From contig JAHLKD010000084.1 of NCBI GenBank assembly GCA_025526935.1, positions 1 to 64,000 on the forward strand: a stretch of DNA of 64,000 nt, read 5' to 3'. Every line of letters begins with the position of its first letter. The stretch's first letter is position 1. Shown here piece by piece: positions 9,839 to 21,738 of this stretch. The position numbers and the translations under genes are program-made. This DNA is from Cladochytrium replicatum (taxonomy: Eukaryota; Chytridiomycota; Chytridiomycetes; Cladochytriales; Cladochytriaceae). The notes below the pieces were generated by a model. The model had not been told where the DNA came from and did not search any database. It saw nothing but the letters and a program-made list of their open reading frames with translations.

Positions 9839-11353
9839 CTATCTCTCCTGGCTGAGTTCCATTGCTGAATCTGGTGTTGGCAAGTCAGTTGATGCAACAG
9901 ACCGACTAGTCTCACGAGCCTCCTGTCCAATTTCAATCTTAAGGTTTCGAACCTGGCGACTGTTAGAAGCAGGGTATGGTGCGGAGCTGTGCGGAAGTAC
10001 AAATCGACGTGAGTACTTGGTTGTAGGGCCATTTAATGGAGCTGGGGCGATAGGCCTGTACTTGCTGTAATAGCTTCCAGTAAGTTCCCTCCTGGATTGT
10101 TTGTTTTGTGAAGTCATCGGTGACGCTGGGGTGGCTGAAGCGCTCTTCGCTTCTCTAATATCCTCTGGTGCAAAGCGTTGTCGTTCAGTTCCAGTGCCTG
10201 AGTGAATTGATGATGGTTCAGTCGCGCCGGTGCTTGTAATCCTTTGATGATACAGGTGGCCCATTTCTGAAGGAAGACCACTATACCACCCTCGCTGGTC
10301 CCCACATGACGTTTGATCTATTATGCTTTGGTCTTCAGAGCTCCCGGGCGCTCCATAGTATGCTCGGAATGGATATTCGCTGTAGCGCCACCGCCCATGT
10401 GAAGCCGAATTAGGGACCGGTGTCCACTCGTGATGTGGATCGCTTGGACAATGTTTGTGCACGGGATGAGCGAATGAACCGCTTCTTGATGAATAGTGAG
10501 CACCCTGACAGAGCAACGAATGCTGATAGTATTGATCATGTTGATTGTGCCAATAGTGCCACGGTTGCTGTACTGGGGAAGGTCCGAGGTTGTAAATTTT
10601 ATGTTGATTTGCTGACCCAACGGGATGACGATATTGCTGTGGACGTTGAAGCTGTTGGTAATGAGCAGCTTTACGCGGCTTGCCGGGAATTTGCAATGAT
10701 GTTTTCAAATCCGCACGCTCTTGATATTGCGAAGAGAGTGCCTCTTGGGACTGTAGGTAGGTTGATTGCTCATTCAAATTAGCGTCCCTTTCAAGTTCTC
10801 TAACTGAGCCATCGTGGTTTGCCAGTCTCGTAATCACTTGCTCCCCGTGATTGCTCGCAAGGGTCAGTTCAGAAGCTTCCGTGCTAAGAATGTCTGTAAA
10901 ACTTGTTCTCGCTACATCGTTCTTGAGATGATTTTGTGTCCTCGAAATTTCTGGAGGCTGATAGCTGAACTGGGACGAATATGTATCTACTGGCAGTGGC
11001 AGGTGTCTTGAATTATATTGGAGCGATGATGCAATCGGTGGTGAGAATTCCGTTCCGTTCCAGCAAACCTGAGAACGATTATCCACACGTACACCTGTTG
11101 CAGGGACAGGGGGCAACCAGGGTTTTCCAGAATAATTGTGAGTAGAATTTCGCCACGCGATTTGTCCTCGAGCACTCCTTGCAGCAATGTAGTGACGGTG
11201 GTGCAGGTCCTCGGGATGCGAATGTTGGTTTTCATGTGAGCCGTAGAAAAGACGCGAAGCGCAGCGGTCCTCAGGATGAGCATAGTGCCGTGAGTGAGCT
11301 GAAGCTTTCCTAACAACCAAGTCGGTGGGAGCAAGAGGGTGAGGGTATTGCAT
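9839..11353 (-). CDS. Hypothetical low-complexity protein rich in His, Ser, Gln and Tyr
   Basis: A 504-residue single-exon frame with an ATG start (9 bases upstream of nothing competing in frame). The sequence is intrinsically disordered throughout: frequent HY, QY, SS and PP pairs, a run HYWHNQHDQYYQH in the middle, a GxS/T-rich C-terminal third, no membrane segment and no signal peptide. I do not recognise a domain. Composition resembles prion-like or RNA-binding-associated disordered regions, but no RNA-binding fold is present. It could be an orphan gene or a fortuitous long frame; the clean start and uninterrupted 1.5 kb make a real gene more likely. Confidence 0.5.
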   Translation of the reverse strand: MQYPHPLAPTDLVVRKASAHSRHYAHPEDRCASRLFYGSHENQHSHPEDLHHRHYIAARSARGQIAWRNSTHNYSGKPWLPPVPATGVRVDNRSQVCWNGTEFSPPIASSLQYNSRHLPLPVDTYSSQFSYQPPEISRTQNHLKNDVARTSFTDILSTEASELTLASNHGEQVITRLANHDGSVRELERDANLNEQSTYLQSQEALSSQYQERADLKTSLQIPGKPRKAAHYQQLQRPQQYRHPVGSANQHKIYNLGPSPVQQPWHYWHNQHDQYYQHSLLCQGAHYSSRSGSFAHPVHKHCPSDPHHEWTPVPNSASHGRWRYSEYPFRAYYGAPGSSEDQSIIDQTSCGDQRGWYSGLPSEMGHLYHQRITSTGATEPSSIHSGTGTERQRFAPEDIREAKSASATPASPMTSQNKQSRRELTGSYYSKYRPIAPAPLNGPTTKYSRRFVLPHSSAPYPASNSRQVRNLKIEIGQEARETSRSVASTDLPTPDSAMELSQER

Positions 11354-12025
11354 TGTCTCCTATTTGCTGATATACAAGATTAGCTCAGTTTGGCGGGGGG
11401 TCCCAAGTATTTATCTCGGAAGGTTAGGTGGGCATTTGTTCACGGTATTCGGTCCAATCCAAAAATATCAAGGCAAACTGTGTAAAGACTTCCGTCCTGT
11501 AATAGCAGTCGAATTTTGGAACAGACGAAGATCCACCAATCGCACCAGGACAATGATCCAAGTTCGTCCGATGATCACAAAATAATGTATTGGGTCGGAG
11601 TTACTTTGCAGGCTCAATACCGAATATGTTCAAATCCGAGGGTCACGGTGGTACAGAAGTAGCACTTGCATTATTCGAAACAAGAATGGAGCCTCTATGA
11701 TCAATTATGAGTGGGTGACAACGGTCAGTTACGCCGTGAAGCAATTTGCTAAACAGAACTTTCGTTGCCTGGGTCTGAAACAAGACAACCCCAGCAGTGC
11801 GAAAAAAAGCCGCCTTCCGGTTAAATTAATCCACCTCCCATAACTGACCGCCAATCTTCTCTTTTGGAAAATCAGTGTATGTAAACGAATAAAGAGTAGC
11901 AGGTATACAGCTTGCAAAAGGACAAAATGAAGTTGAGGTGAATAAGGAAACAGCACTTGATGCAGTAATTCCAAAACCAAAAAGAAAAAACACTGTGACA
12001 CAGCAAAAAAGCGTATCAAACGAGT
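11354..12025. other. Intergenic between the orphan gene and the hydrolase
   Basis: About 670 bases holding the 5' flank of the orphan gene and the 3' flank of the hydrolase gene, both on the minus strand. I see no further gene or repeat. Confidence 0.5.
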
Positions 12026-14898
12026 TTAGTACTCCCATTCTAACCCTGCAGTCTCATACACTTTCCTGGCAACCACCCCGAGCTCCTTGGGTCTCACAAA
12101 CATCCACTCTCCGTGCTCCAACCCTTCAAAATACACCACTTCCTTCCTCACCTTCCCTTCAGTCCCCTTCCCTCGTAAGACGCTTACATGTCCTCCTTTT
12201 ATCCTCAACCTCGTACCTGTCAATCCATCTGTCTCAATCATTCCTTCCCCATCTTCACTGTCGATTATTTCCTTAGCATATTCTTCAAGATCGTCAAAAG
12301 ACACAGAATCCGATTCGCCTGCAACTGAAGAAGAAGCCGAAGTCCCGTTCGTCATCGTAGCAGTGGTTGTGTTAGCTCGGCCGGATTCGTCTTCAGCGGA
12401 CTCGAGCCCTGACGCTGAGTGCGACCCCGAGTATTTCAGACCTCCCCACTCGCTGCGAAGGTAACGACGGACTTTCGGCGAAGGGACGATACAATCTCCT
12501 CCGCAAAGCACAACTGTAACCTTTCCGGTTCCACCAGTATGGGGACTCTCGGTGGTCTGACGTGTCGTTTCGGTTCGCGCTAGCGAAGGCGATTTCGGAA
12601 CATCTTTCAATGACGAAGTCGAGCTTTTCTTCTTGGGCTTCTTCTTTCCATTTTTGCTCGTAGCCTTTGCCCCGTCAGTAGGATTGACTACTTTCTTCTC
12701 CACTTCCAATTTCTTCTCCTTCTCCACAATAGCACTCAGCTCATTCGCAAAAACAACATTATAACTCCACGCGAATCCCCTTGACAATGAGTTTGCAATA
12801 TACGTCTCCCTCGCTACGAAGTACTCCAAGAATAGCTCCACGATGGTTCTTGGCACTCTGTGCAAGAAAGAGGTAGCAACTGTTGGATCGTGCAACAGAA
12901 GCGTCACCGGATCCAGAAGCACAACGCTCTTTACCAGCCCACGAGTCCTCGCGTTTCTTACAACCCAGGATACTGTGGCGGTCCCCAAAGAATGTGCGAC
13001 AAATGTTGCTGGAACATATTTCCCGCCTTCCTCGTCCCAACAGTCTTCCTTTTTTGGTCTCAAAATCTGCTGGAAAAGCTCGACGAAGTCTGCCACCTCA
13101 GGTGCAGTTTCGCATCCCAATCGCATGGCTACATGCGGCAGCGTGATGAGATACACGGGGGCGCGACGAGGAAGCCAGAATATCAAACCCAAGTAGTGAC
13201 CAAGTCCAATTCCGATCCCATGCGCAAACACAACCGGATTCTTTTCGCGGTCTTCTTGGCCAGGTGGAATCCGCGCGTACACTAGGTGCTTTACTGTATT
13301 ATTACAGGTGGTATACGTTCTTGCTTCGAACTTGAGGATTCGAGTCAGCATAACGTGAGTGAAGAAGTGAAGAGTATGTGTCAGAAGGTATGTGAATAAG
13401 GGACGGTGGCGAGTGTACACTGGGTCGTGGTTGAGGCGGATACAAGCGACCGATGGGTTAGTTCCGGAGGGGAAGCCGAGGAGATGTAGGGGCAAACTTT
13501 CAGTTCGGGGCTGAGTGTGAGGAGCGTTGCGGAGAGACGCAAGAGCTCCGGAAGATGTCAGTGTTGGTTCAAGGCCACACTCCACGGCCATCATCTCGAC
13601 AATCTCAAGCAAGTCCAGGAACTCATCTGGACAATTGAAATGTATAGTTTCCTAGTTTTAACATCTATAATCAGCTCACCATCATATCCGGACACGTAGT
13701 CTCTGAGCATACGTTCGTATTGTCGATCAAAGAAGGCCCATGCGAACCACTGGCACACATTTCCAGCCTTAAGAGCCTCGAACGGCGCATTGTGAAACCA
13801 CCGGCTCAAGAAATCCCGCCCAACGGCGTGTCTATACATCTTTTCTTCACTGGTTTCTCCCTTCGTCGCATCACACGCCGCAAGCACACTGTCCATGCAC
13901 TCCTTGAACAATTTTAACCTCTCAGGTTGGTTCTTGGCATAGTGGAACCGAGTGTCAGGTCGTCCCGCAGGCGCTTGTTGCATCCTCTGGACGGTGAGCA
14001 CGTAGTGAAGGTAGAAAAACGTTTCGAGAAACATCCACACGGTAAACATGACGAATGGAATGACAATGAAAGGAGATACGTCTGGCGTCGAAGCTTTTAG
14101 TAGTGTCGAAGCCCGCGGCCTAAGTCCCAGCGCGAACCCATAGTCGTAAGCAAGTACGCTATCGTAAATTGCAAATAATGTGTTGAGCACCGTTTCAGCA
14201 GCTCGGACCGCATACGACGCGACCCACCGCGCCAGCTCTTCCGCACTCAACTTCCCACCCACATGTTGCTCATCAACCAAACCAAATGCAACTGCCCTCT
14301 CAACTGCCGCCGACACCGGCGCACCAGACATAAAATATTCAGCAATCTTCCCGACTCTCTCGGCAACCTCGCCACCCAACCCAATCTTTAAATCAAATGT
14401 CCCGTTGCTCAGCACATCGAGGTCTCCACACACACTAGGCTTCACCAACTGCAGCGCCTCGTGCTTTCCAAGAATGTTCTCCCGGTGAGTACGCCAGGCA
14501 ACCACCGAAACTATGAAGGCTGCGACGTAAGCGTATGCGAGCGGTGTTGCGAGCCTGATTGCATTGACCACGATCTGGCCGAGATGGAGAAGTATTGAGC
14601 GTGGATGTGAAGAAGGGCGCTGGTCGTCCTGAAGGGTTCGCCCGCTATGCCATCGACGACGCTTCTGGTGGGTGTGATGATGGTGGTGGTGATGGTGCTT
14701 CTTTTGATGGTATGTGATGTAGCCGGGTGGAGGGACCATGCGTGTGGTGCTGGTGGAGGAGGTGTAGTTGTTCTGGGATGTAATAACATGCGGTGGTTTG
14801 GCGCCAAGACGCTTAGACTGGTCTGGACGGTCAGCGAAGCCAGCATCTGACAGGGAGAATTCGTTGGCGTCGAAGGAGGTGTGATTGGATAGAATCAT
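12026..14898 (-). CDS. Membrane-anchored alpha/beta hydrolase
   Basis: Two exons, 13680-14898 and 12026-13626, joined across a 53-base intron (GTGAGC/GTCCAG, phase 1), about 939 residues. The N-terminal part has a poly-histidine tract (eight consecutive His), a hydrophobic segment about residues 113-135 and a second one (PFIVIPFVMFTVWMFLETFF), so the protein is probably membrane-bound. The C-terminal half is an alpha/beta-hydrolase fold: oxyanion-hole motif (FAHGIGIG), nucleophile elbow AHSLGT with the catalytic Ser, acid Asp in CGGDCIV and catalytic His in GLEHGEW. A Lys/Ser-rich insertion separates the Ser and Asp. Substrate unknown; lipase/esterase activity is inferred. An upstream extension to 14952 lacks an ATG but encodes a hydrophobic stretch and follows a possible acceptor, so an extra 5' exon carrying a signal anchor is possible. 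Confidence 0.8.
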
Positions 14899-15572
14899 TT
14901 TCTCAACGAGGATGTGAACCAAGAAAAGAGAACAGCCAACGATGCTGGTCAAAATTTGTTAGCTGGACGACAGAAAGCTGTTCGTTAAGTGAAGCTCACT
15001 GGGAGGAGAAGCAAAAGTGAGAAACGTACAGTGAACAATGACGGAATATACACAGGCAGAACGGAAAACAATGGCAGTGACGGAATGTTTCAGACGTGTA
15101 GGAAGTGTGCCGAACGAAGACGACGCCAACAAATAAGAGCTTAGTGCCCGGTGTTAGTTGTGCGGAGCGACTCTGTGACAGTTGAGTGCAAAATTACTGC
15201 ATACGAACGGCACCGAGGGTCATAATCCCTTCGGTCACACGGCCTGATTTGCGATTCTGTGCATCTCACGGCACAAATTTGTGTTTTTGGGGTGCACCCA
15301 CGTGTGAAACGGCCCCTATTGTGGCAGAAGGCAACCCCAGAGGTTGGAACGGCAGGGACGACGATGATGATGACATCTGTACTAACAAAACTTGCTGGCA
15401 TGTGAAAGTCGATGTCTTATCACGAAAAACTTGTTTTATGGAATCAAATGATCATACATCAAATATATAGTGAACAAAATGTACATTAGAACTGGAATTA
15501 AACTGCGCGCTGCCTTCGTCTTCGCTGCTAAGTATGCCGCTGCCCCATCTTATTCGAAGTACCGTCCCCTTC
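14899..15572. other. Intergenic, 5' flank of the hydrolase and 3' flank of the F-box gene
   Basis: Contains the presumed promoter of the minus-strand hydrolase gene and the 3' end region of the F-box gene. A possible extra 5' hydrolase exon around 15003-15080, ending at a GTGAGC donor, cannot be proved. No other gene seen. Confidence 0.45.
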
Positions 15573-17857
15573 CTACAAAATCAAACAAGATCCACGCCGT
15601 CTCCGTCCATGTCCTCCTCGTCTCGACATTCCACCTTCCGTCACCCCCGAGGTGTAGAAACTTCCAACCATCAAACCCTCCCTTTCTACGAACCCTTCAA
15701 TCACCTCCGCAACTTTCCTAGCTCTCCTTCTCTCATCGTCCTCCTCCTCATTTCCTTCGATCAACCCGTCGATCTCACTCTCGTCGCTTGAGCTCGTGGT
15801 CAAACTCCCTGTTTCTGTCACATCGTCATCTCCATCGCTTTCGTCCTCATCCTCGTCCATTCTGAATGTCCGCGGGGCAAAAGAGCTACTCCCACTCCCT
15901 GCACTCTCCCTTCTAAGGTTCTTCCCGATCCCATGATCGTCCTCGGGCTCACGGACAAGCCTTCCGACCGAAAACAATCGTCCCAGAGATCCATTCCTCC
16001 TAATCGAAATCACAACAGGATTCTCCCCTCCGCTCTTTCGCTTCAGTATGCCACCGAATTTTCCCACTCCGGCTTTGTTGCTGGTTGCACTGGCTGTTGC
16101 ACTACTCCCACCACCACTGCTTCCAACTGCAACTGTCGTCTCGCTGCTCACACTTCCAACCCTCGCTATACTCTTGCCCTTATCAAACGCCCCAACTGGC
16201 GCGCTTTTCCGTCTTTCATGTTTCGCAATTCCTTTTCCCTTCAACCCGCCTGTCGTAGCTCTCCTCTTCAACACGTTCCTTTTTTGAACCCTCATGCGCT
16301 CCTCCACTTCCATCCTCTCGACCCACTCTCGAGCTCTGTCGACCGCCCGCGCTCTCCCAGCATTCTGCAAGCTCGCGATCCCCTCAGAGCTCACCCCACG
16401 ACAATCAAACACCTCCACCCTCTTCAACAACGATCCGCTCCGCAACGCCACTGCGATCCCGCGTAATCCCCCGTCGGTAATCTGCGCACAGCTGTCGATC
16501 TCGAGCGATTCAAGCCTATTCAGGTTCCTAACGAGACCTACCACGCCGTCGTCCGTCACTTCGTCGCAGTAGCTCAGAATCACATGTTTCAACGACGTCC
16601 GTGCACCCAACGCCACACATCCCTCGTCGGTGATGCGTCCACACTCCTCGAAATCCACCTTTTCGATACCGATGCATCCCCGCGCGATCGCAGCCACGCT
16701 GGTGTCAGTAACGCTCCTCAGCCCTACACACTCTAACCGCTTCAAACCGCGCACTTTGCTTCCGATCCTCGAGATTCCAACGTCGGTGATTCTCCCTTGG
16801 TAGCCAAAGGCAAGGTATTCGATCGTTGCAGCACAATCCGACTCGGCGAGCTCGCACACCCCGGAGTCACTTATTGCACCGCAGTACCCAACTTTAAGCA
16901 CCTTCAGCTTTTTCAAGCACCTCGCGACCGCGCTCATCGTGTCGTCATTGAAGCCCGCAACTTTGGTCGCCTTCAAAACCTCAAGCAGCGGCAAGTGCTC
17001 AAACAGCGCATGCAAGTGCTCTCCGGTGATGGACCTGCAGAAGCTGACGTTGAGTGAAACGAGTCGGGTGGGTCTGAATGCGTCGAGAGTCCAGTTTGCA
17101 AAGGTGGTCAGGCCCGTGAGATCAAGTTTTTGGAGGAATGGTTCAAGGGCTGAGAGGATAATGTGAACTGATTGCGTTGCGAGGGAGTGGCACTGTGCGA
17201 GGGACAGGGTGTTTATCTCGGTGCAGTGCGTGGATAAGATTTGTGCTGAAACCTGGGTGAATTGCATGCACCCGCTGTGTAAGCAAACAGTTTTAACAAA
17301 AAATTAATGCAGTTTTGCTTTGTCGACGTTTAACTCACCTCAAATTGGCAGATTTGAGAAAAGTTCCCGCACGTGCGAGTATAGAATTAATTTGGGCATT
17401 CGAGATGATATTATAGAAAGGTTGCAGGTCAATCGATGTCCACAATGAGCCATCGTAGACAACAGAGTGCCATTTCTTAGATACCTGATGAGTCACAAAA
17501 GAGATCACTTAATAGACACATTTTATAAGTAAAGCATATCTACAGACATACCCTAGCGATTCTAAAGAGCGTAGAGATGGGCAAGACACTGAAGATACGG
17601 ACGGCGAGTTCGCGGGGCAAGTCGTCAAAGACAGTATCGACGACCAATGAGTCACAGCGCCTTTTCAAGCTTCCTTTGCGCCGATTAAGTGCTTGATCAG
17701 CATAGCGAGAGACACCATGTTTTGCAATAAGATGAGGCCGATGTGACGCGATCGAATAAGCTTCGATGTCGGACGCAGCAGGCGGAGATTCCGAGAAGCG
17801 GAGGGTCACGACGTCAGCTGCAGGGAGAGACATTGATATGGAGACCTCTCGAGCCAT
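15573..17857 (-). CDS. F-box/leucine-rich-repeat protein with a C-terminal CaaX box
   Basis: Three exons: 17552-17857, 17339-17484 and 15573-17274, with introns of 67 and 64 bases (GTATGT/CATCAG and GTGAGT/TACACAG), about 717 residues. An F-box (DDLPRELAVRIFSVLP..) spans the first junction and continues as VSKKWHSVVYDGSLW. About eleven cysteine-containing leucine-rich repeats of the AMN1/FBXL type follow (for example VSFCRSITGEHLHAL, DEVTDDGVVGL). The last third is Ser/Asp/Glu-rich and disordered. The protein ends in a basic run and then CLIL, a geranylgeranylation-type CaaX box, as in mammalian FBXL2, which ends CVIL. Expected role is substrate receptor of an SCF ubiquitin ligase held at membranes by prenylation. 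The start is the first in-frame ATG; a TTG-initiated extension of nine residues is not used. Confidence 0.87.
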
Positions 17858-18492
17858 TGCGGCGGTTTTGATAAGGGAGGTCAAATCAGATAAGAGAGAG
17901 CTGAAAGTCTACAAAACTGTGTGGCAGCACAGCACAGTTTTTACATAGACACTGGGGGGCCGAGGTGAGAGATGCTTTTCAAATCAATAGAACAGAAACC
18001 GGCCGCGAGTGTGTAGCGCAGCACAGCATGCCAAAAGGACGGAACGACACTACCGCGACTCACAGCGCTGGGAAAGGCGACACCCAGATCATGTGCGAAA
18101 GGCGTACATCACGTGGGGGCGTCCGCAACGCTGGAGTTTGCGAGATGTTACGATATTTATTTATCGCATTGCGTGTTTATCGTAGAGCAGTCGCAGCTGT
18201 TGGAAATGCTTTGCTCTGCGCAAACGAATATTTTTGTGAAATGTTTTTTAAATAGTTGACCACAAAAAAACAAAAAATTTTGTGTGACGATATTATTCCT
18301 ATGTGGTATGTGGTATGGGGAGAGTGCTGCTGATCCTGCTTGGCTGCTGTTAAGTAGCTTGGCCACGCTTTGCCTGACTTCTCTGCTTTACAACTTTTAA
18401 GGAAAATCCGATCGCTGTCGTCTTCCGCTGCTGCTATTAGTACGCTGGCTCGCACGAATCGTCTCTCAAAATCTATCCGCTCTTTCTCCCAC
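17858..18492. promoter_or_regulatory. Shared divergent promoter region
   Basis: Separates the divergently transcribed F-box/LRR and insulysin genes. It includes AT-rich runs around 18150-18300. Bases 18361-18492 stay open in the insulysin frame without an ATG and encode an Arg/Ser-rich stretch resembling a mitochondrial presequence. Confidence 0.45.
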
Positions 18493-21400
18493 ATGTCAAT
18501 GGAGTTTCCCGACCATTTCACCCTCCGGAACCCTTTCAAGTCCCCTCAGCTGAAGGACGTGAAAACCCTCAAGCTCGTTCTGAACAACAGCATAAAGGCC
18601 TATTTGATCTCAGACCCCCAATCACCTTTTTCGGGAGCCGCCCTTGCCGTCGATGCCGGTTCGTGGCACGATCCTTCTGACAAGGAAGGCATGGCTCATT
18701 TCCTCGAGCATTGTCTCTTTCTTGGAACTCAAAAGTATCCAGAAGACAACGATTTTGAGCGCTTCATCTATGACAACTCGGGAAGCTTCAATGCCTACAC
18801 GGCTTCCGACCATAGTCTTTACCATTTCACCGTCACCCCTTCCGCCTTTCACGGTGCGCTCGATCGTTTCTCCAGGTTTTTCTACGAGCCGCTCTTAAAC
18901 TCCAACGCCGACCGCGAACGCAACGCTGTTGATCAAGAATTTCGCAAAAACATCGAATCGGACTATTGGAGAGCTCTCCACGTCCGCAAAGAGCTCGCCG
19001 ACCCCTCTCACCCCTTCTCCATGTTCAACACCGGAAATCTTGAGAGCATGTCCAAAATCTCCACTGATGAACTTGAGAAGTGGTTCAACTCCACATACTC
19101 TGCAAACTTGATGTCTCTCGTCGTCCTTGGGACTCAACCGATTGAGGAACTTCGCTCTCTCGTTGAGCAGCAGTTTATCACCATCCCAAACCGTAACCAT
19201 CCCAAATTGAACACCTCTGGCCGTCCTCTCTATCCGTCCTTGAAAGGCGGAACGCTCGTCTGGATCGATCCCATTAAAGATCTTAAGAAATTGACTGTTT
19301 CGTGGGAGGTTCCAAATACGATCCTGATCGACCCCGAAACTCATCCTGGCGATCTTCTTGGTCGCGTTCTGGGCTACGAGGGAAAGGGAAGCCTGCTCTC
19401 GCAGCTCAAGAAGTTCCACTGGGTTGACAACTTATCAGCCGGATCTTCTGACTCTGGAAGTGACAACGGACAGTTTGAAGTGAGCGTGACGTTGACCGAT
19501 GATCCGGGGATGGCCCATTGGCAGGATGTGTTGGAACACATCTTCAAAGCGATTGCAGACCTACGTGAAAACTCTATTCCGAAGGTACATACAAGCTGAA
19601 CTGTTGAGCCATAAGTGTTCTCACTATTATTCCATAGTATATCTTTGATGAGTCGAACTACATGTCCAAAGTGCACTGGGACTTTCAGCAACGTTCCAGG
19701 GGTATTGTAACTTCGTACGCTGCTCTCCTACGGAAAGAGCCCATCCAGAGCTTCCCTGAGCGTAGCTTTTTCACCTCGCGCTTCGACCCCAAACGGATTC
19801 ATGAGGTTCTTGATTACCTCACCCCCTCAAATGCAATCGTTCAGGTACTCGCCCATCCGTCTAAAGCTATCACCCCTCCTTCCGTCGTGCTCGACCGCCA
19901 GGAGAAGCATATGGGTGCTGTCTACGGGCTATCCGCAATCCCACCTCAATTGTTCGCAGCTCTCCGATCTTCCCGACCAATTCCTGAGATTCACTCTCCT
20001 CATCCCAACGAGTTTATTCCCCAGCATCTCACCTTAGTCGAACCGCCACAATTCGCAACCCCAACGTCTCCACCCGAACTCTTGACAGAGACCAACCTTG
20101 GCCGCCTCTGGTTCGCTCCTGACGTAGAGTTCAGAGTCCCTGAAGTGACGTTCGACTTTGTCCTTCGCACCCCCGCTCTGAACCCCTCAAACCCTCGCTC
20201 CCAGCTCCTTGCGATCCTCTATTCTCGATTTATTGCCGAAGATCTCCGGGAAATATCCTACGATGCCGCGATCGCTGGTCTCCACTTCGACACGGGCATC
20301 GCAGCAGGGTCGACCGGAATACGATTTGCTGTGGACGGATACTCAGAAAAAGGTGTGCACAACTAAAACACAATTTTCTTTCGCTTTCATAATCATTTCT
20401 GGATACAGCACTTCAACTCCTTACCCGACTTCTCAAAACCGCGACGTCCCCAAACCTATCCCCTACTTTCTTCCGAACCCAAAAAGCTGCTCTAGACCGT
20501 GCCCTCTCCAACCGCACCAAGGATCCGCCTCTTTCCCAATCCTTCGAGGTCCTCTACACGCTCCTCGCACCCACCTCCTACCTACCCTCCTCAACTCTCC
20601 TCCCTGTCCTCCGCGAACTAACCTTTGCTGATCTCCAAAACTTCATTCCGAGCTTGTTCGACACCTATATTCTTGAGGGGTTTGTCGGCGGCAACGCTTC
20701 GCGAAAGGATGCCCTGGACGCTTGGGAATCGGTCGTGCGCACCATAGGTGCACCGAAGCGCGTATGTGCCCCCGCCGAAGTTGCTAAAGGGAAGGCCGTC
20801 GATCTGGAAGGAGGAGTGAAGCCCCATGTCGTGGATGTCGATGTACCCGTAAAGGGCAACGCCATGGTCCTCGCTATCCACGCCGGTCACCGCTCGGACC
20901 TCGACCGCTCCGCGAACCTCGAAGTCCTGTCCAAACTCATCAAAGAACCATACTACTCTGAACTCCGCACTAAACAGCAGGTACCTCACCCACTCTGGTT
21001 CTTTATTTAAAAAAACCAGCCTTATGAATTTGTTTTGAGCAGACGGCCTACATTGTGCACAGCGGCCTCACAACCCTCCACGAATCCCTCTTCCTCATCC
21101 TCCAAATCCAATCCGACTCCCACGACCCTAGCGCCCTCCTCCACCGCACCGACCTCCTCCTCGAACAATTTCTCTCCACGGATTTCCGCTCCCGAATGCC
21201 CCAAGTCCTAGAATCCACCCTCTCTCGCCTCCGCAAGCCCCACGACTCCCTCCCCCAGAAACTTGGCCACCTCCGCGCCATCGCCTTTGACGATATCTGG
21301 GGCGGGAGCAACGCACCTGCGTTCGATCTGATTCAGAGACGCATTGCGGCGATGGAGAATGTCAGCGTTGGGACTGTAGAGCATGTTGCTGCTGAAGTGT

Positions 21401-21522
21401 TTGGGAGGATGGGGAGGGTCGTGGTCTGCGCTAGGGGAGTTGGAGAAAGTAGGAAGGGCGAGTACATTAGTGTGGGCCTGGAGGAGGCAAGAGAATGGGC
21501 CAAGAATCGAGCAAGGCTGTGA
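18493..21522 (+). CDS. Insulin-degrading-enzyme-like M16 metalloprotease
   Basis: Zinc metalloprotease of the M16A (insulysin/Ste23) family, which degrades small peptides inside a closed two-bowl chamber. Four exons: 18493-19584, 19638-20352, 20409-20980 and 21043-21522 (introns 53, 56 and 62 bases, all with GT/AG ends and matching phase), 952 residues, the usual family length. The inverted zinc motif HFLEH is at residues 69-73, with the third ligand region NAVDQEF downstream and the M16 signature GTQKYPEDNDFERFI between. Four roughly 230-residue M16 repeats are recognisable, the last degenerate as usual. The start is the first ATG of the frame; an earlier exon supplying a mitochondrial presequence is possible. 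Confidence 0.92.
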
Positions 21523-21738
21523 GGTGCGGAGTACGTTATTTGTACTCGATGTAGAGTTTTCCGAGATTTTTCTCCATCATTCTTCAATATAACTATCGTG
21601 TTTCCGGCTCTCGTTTTGCGCTCCGGTTTTATGATGATAGTTGCAATAAAAAATGCACGGGTAAGAAAAAACAGCCGGAACAGCACAATTCACTTTCTTT
21701 TGTTTCTCATTTTCGCTCTTTTCCTTCAAAGCAAGGGG

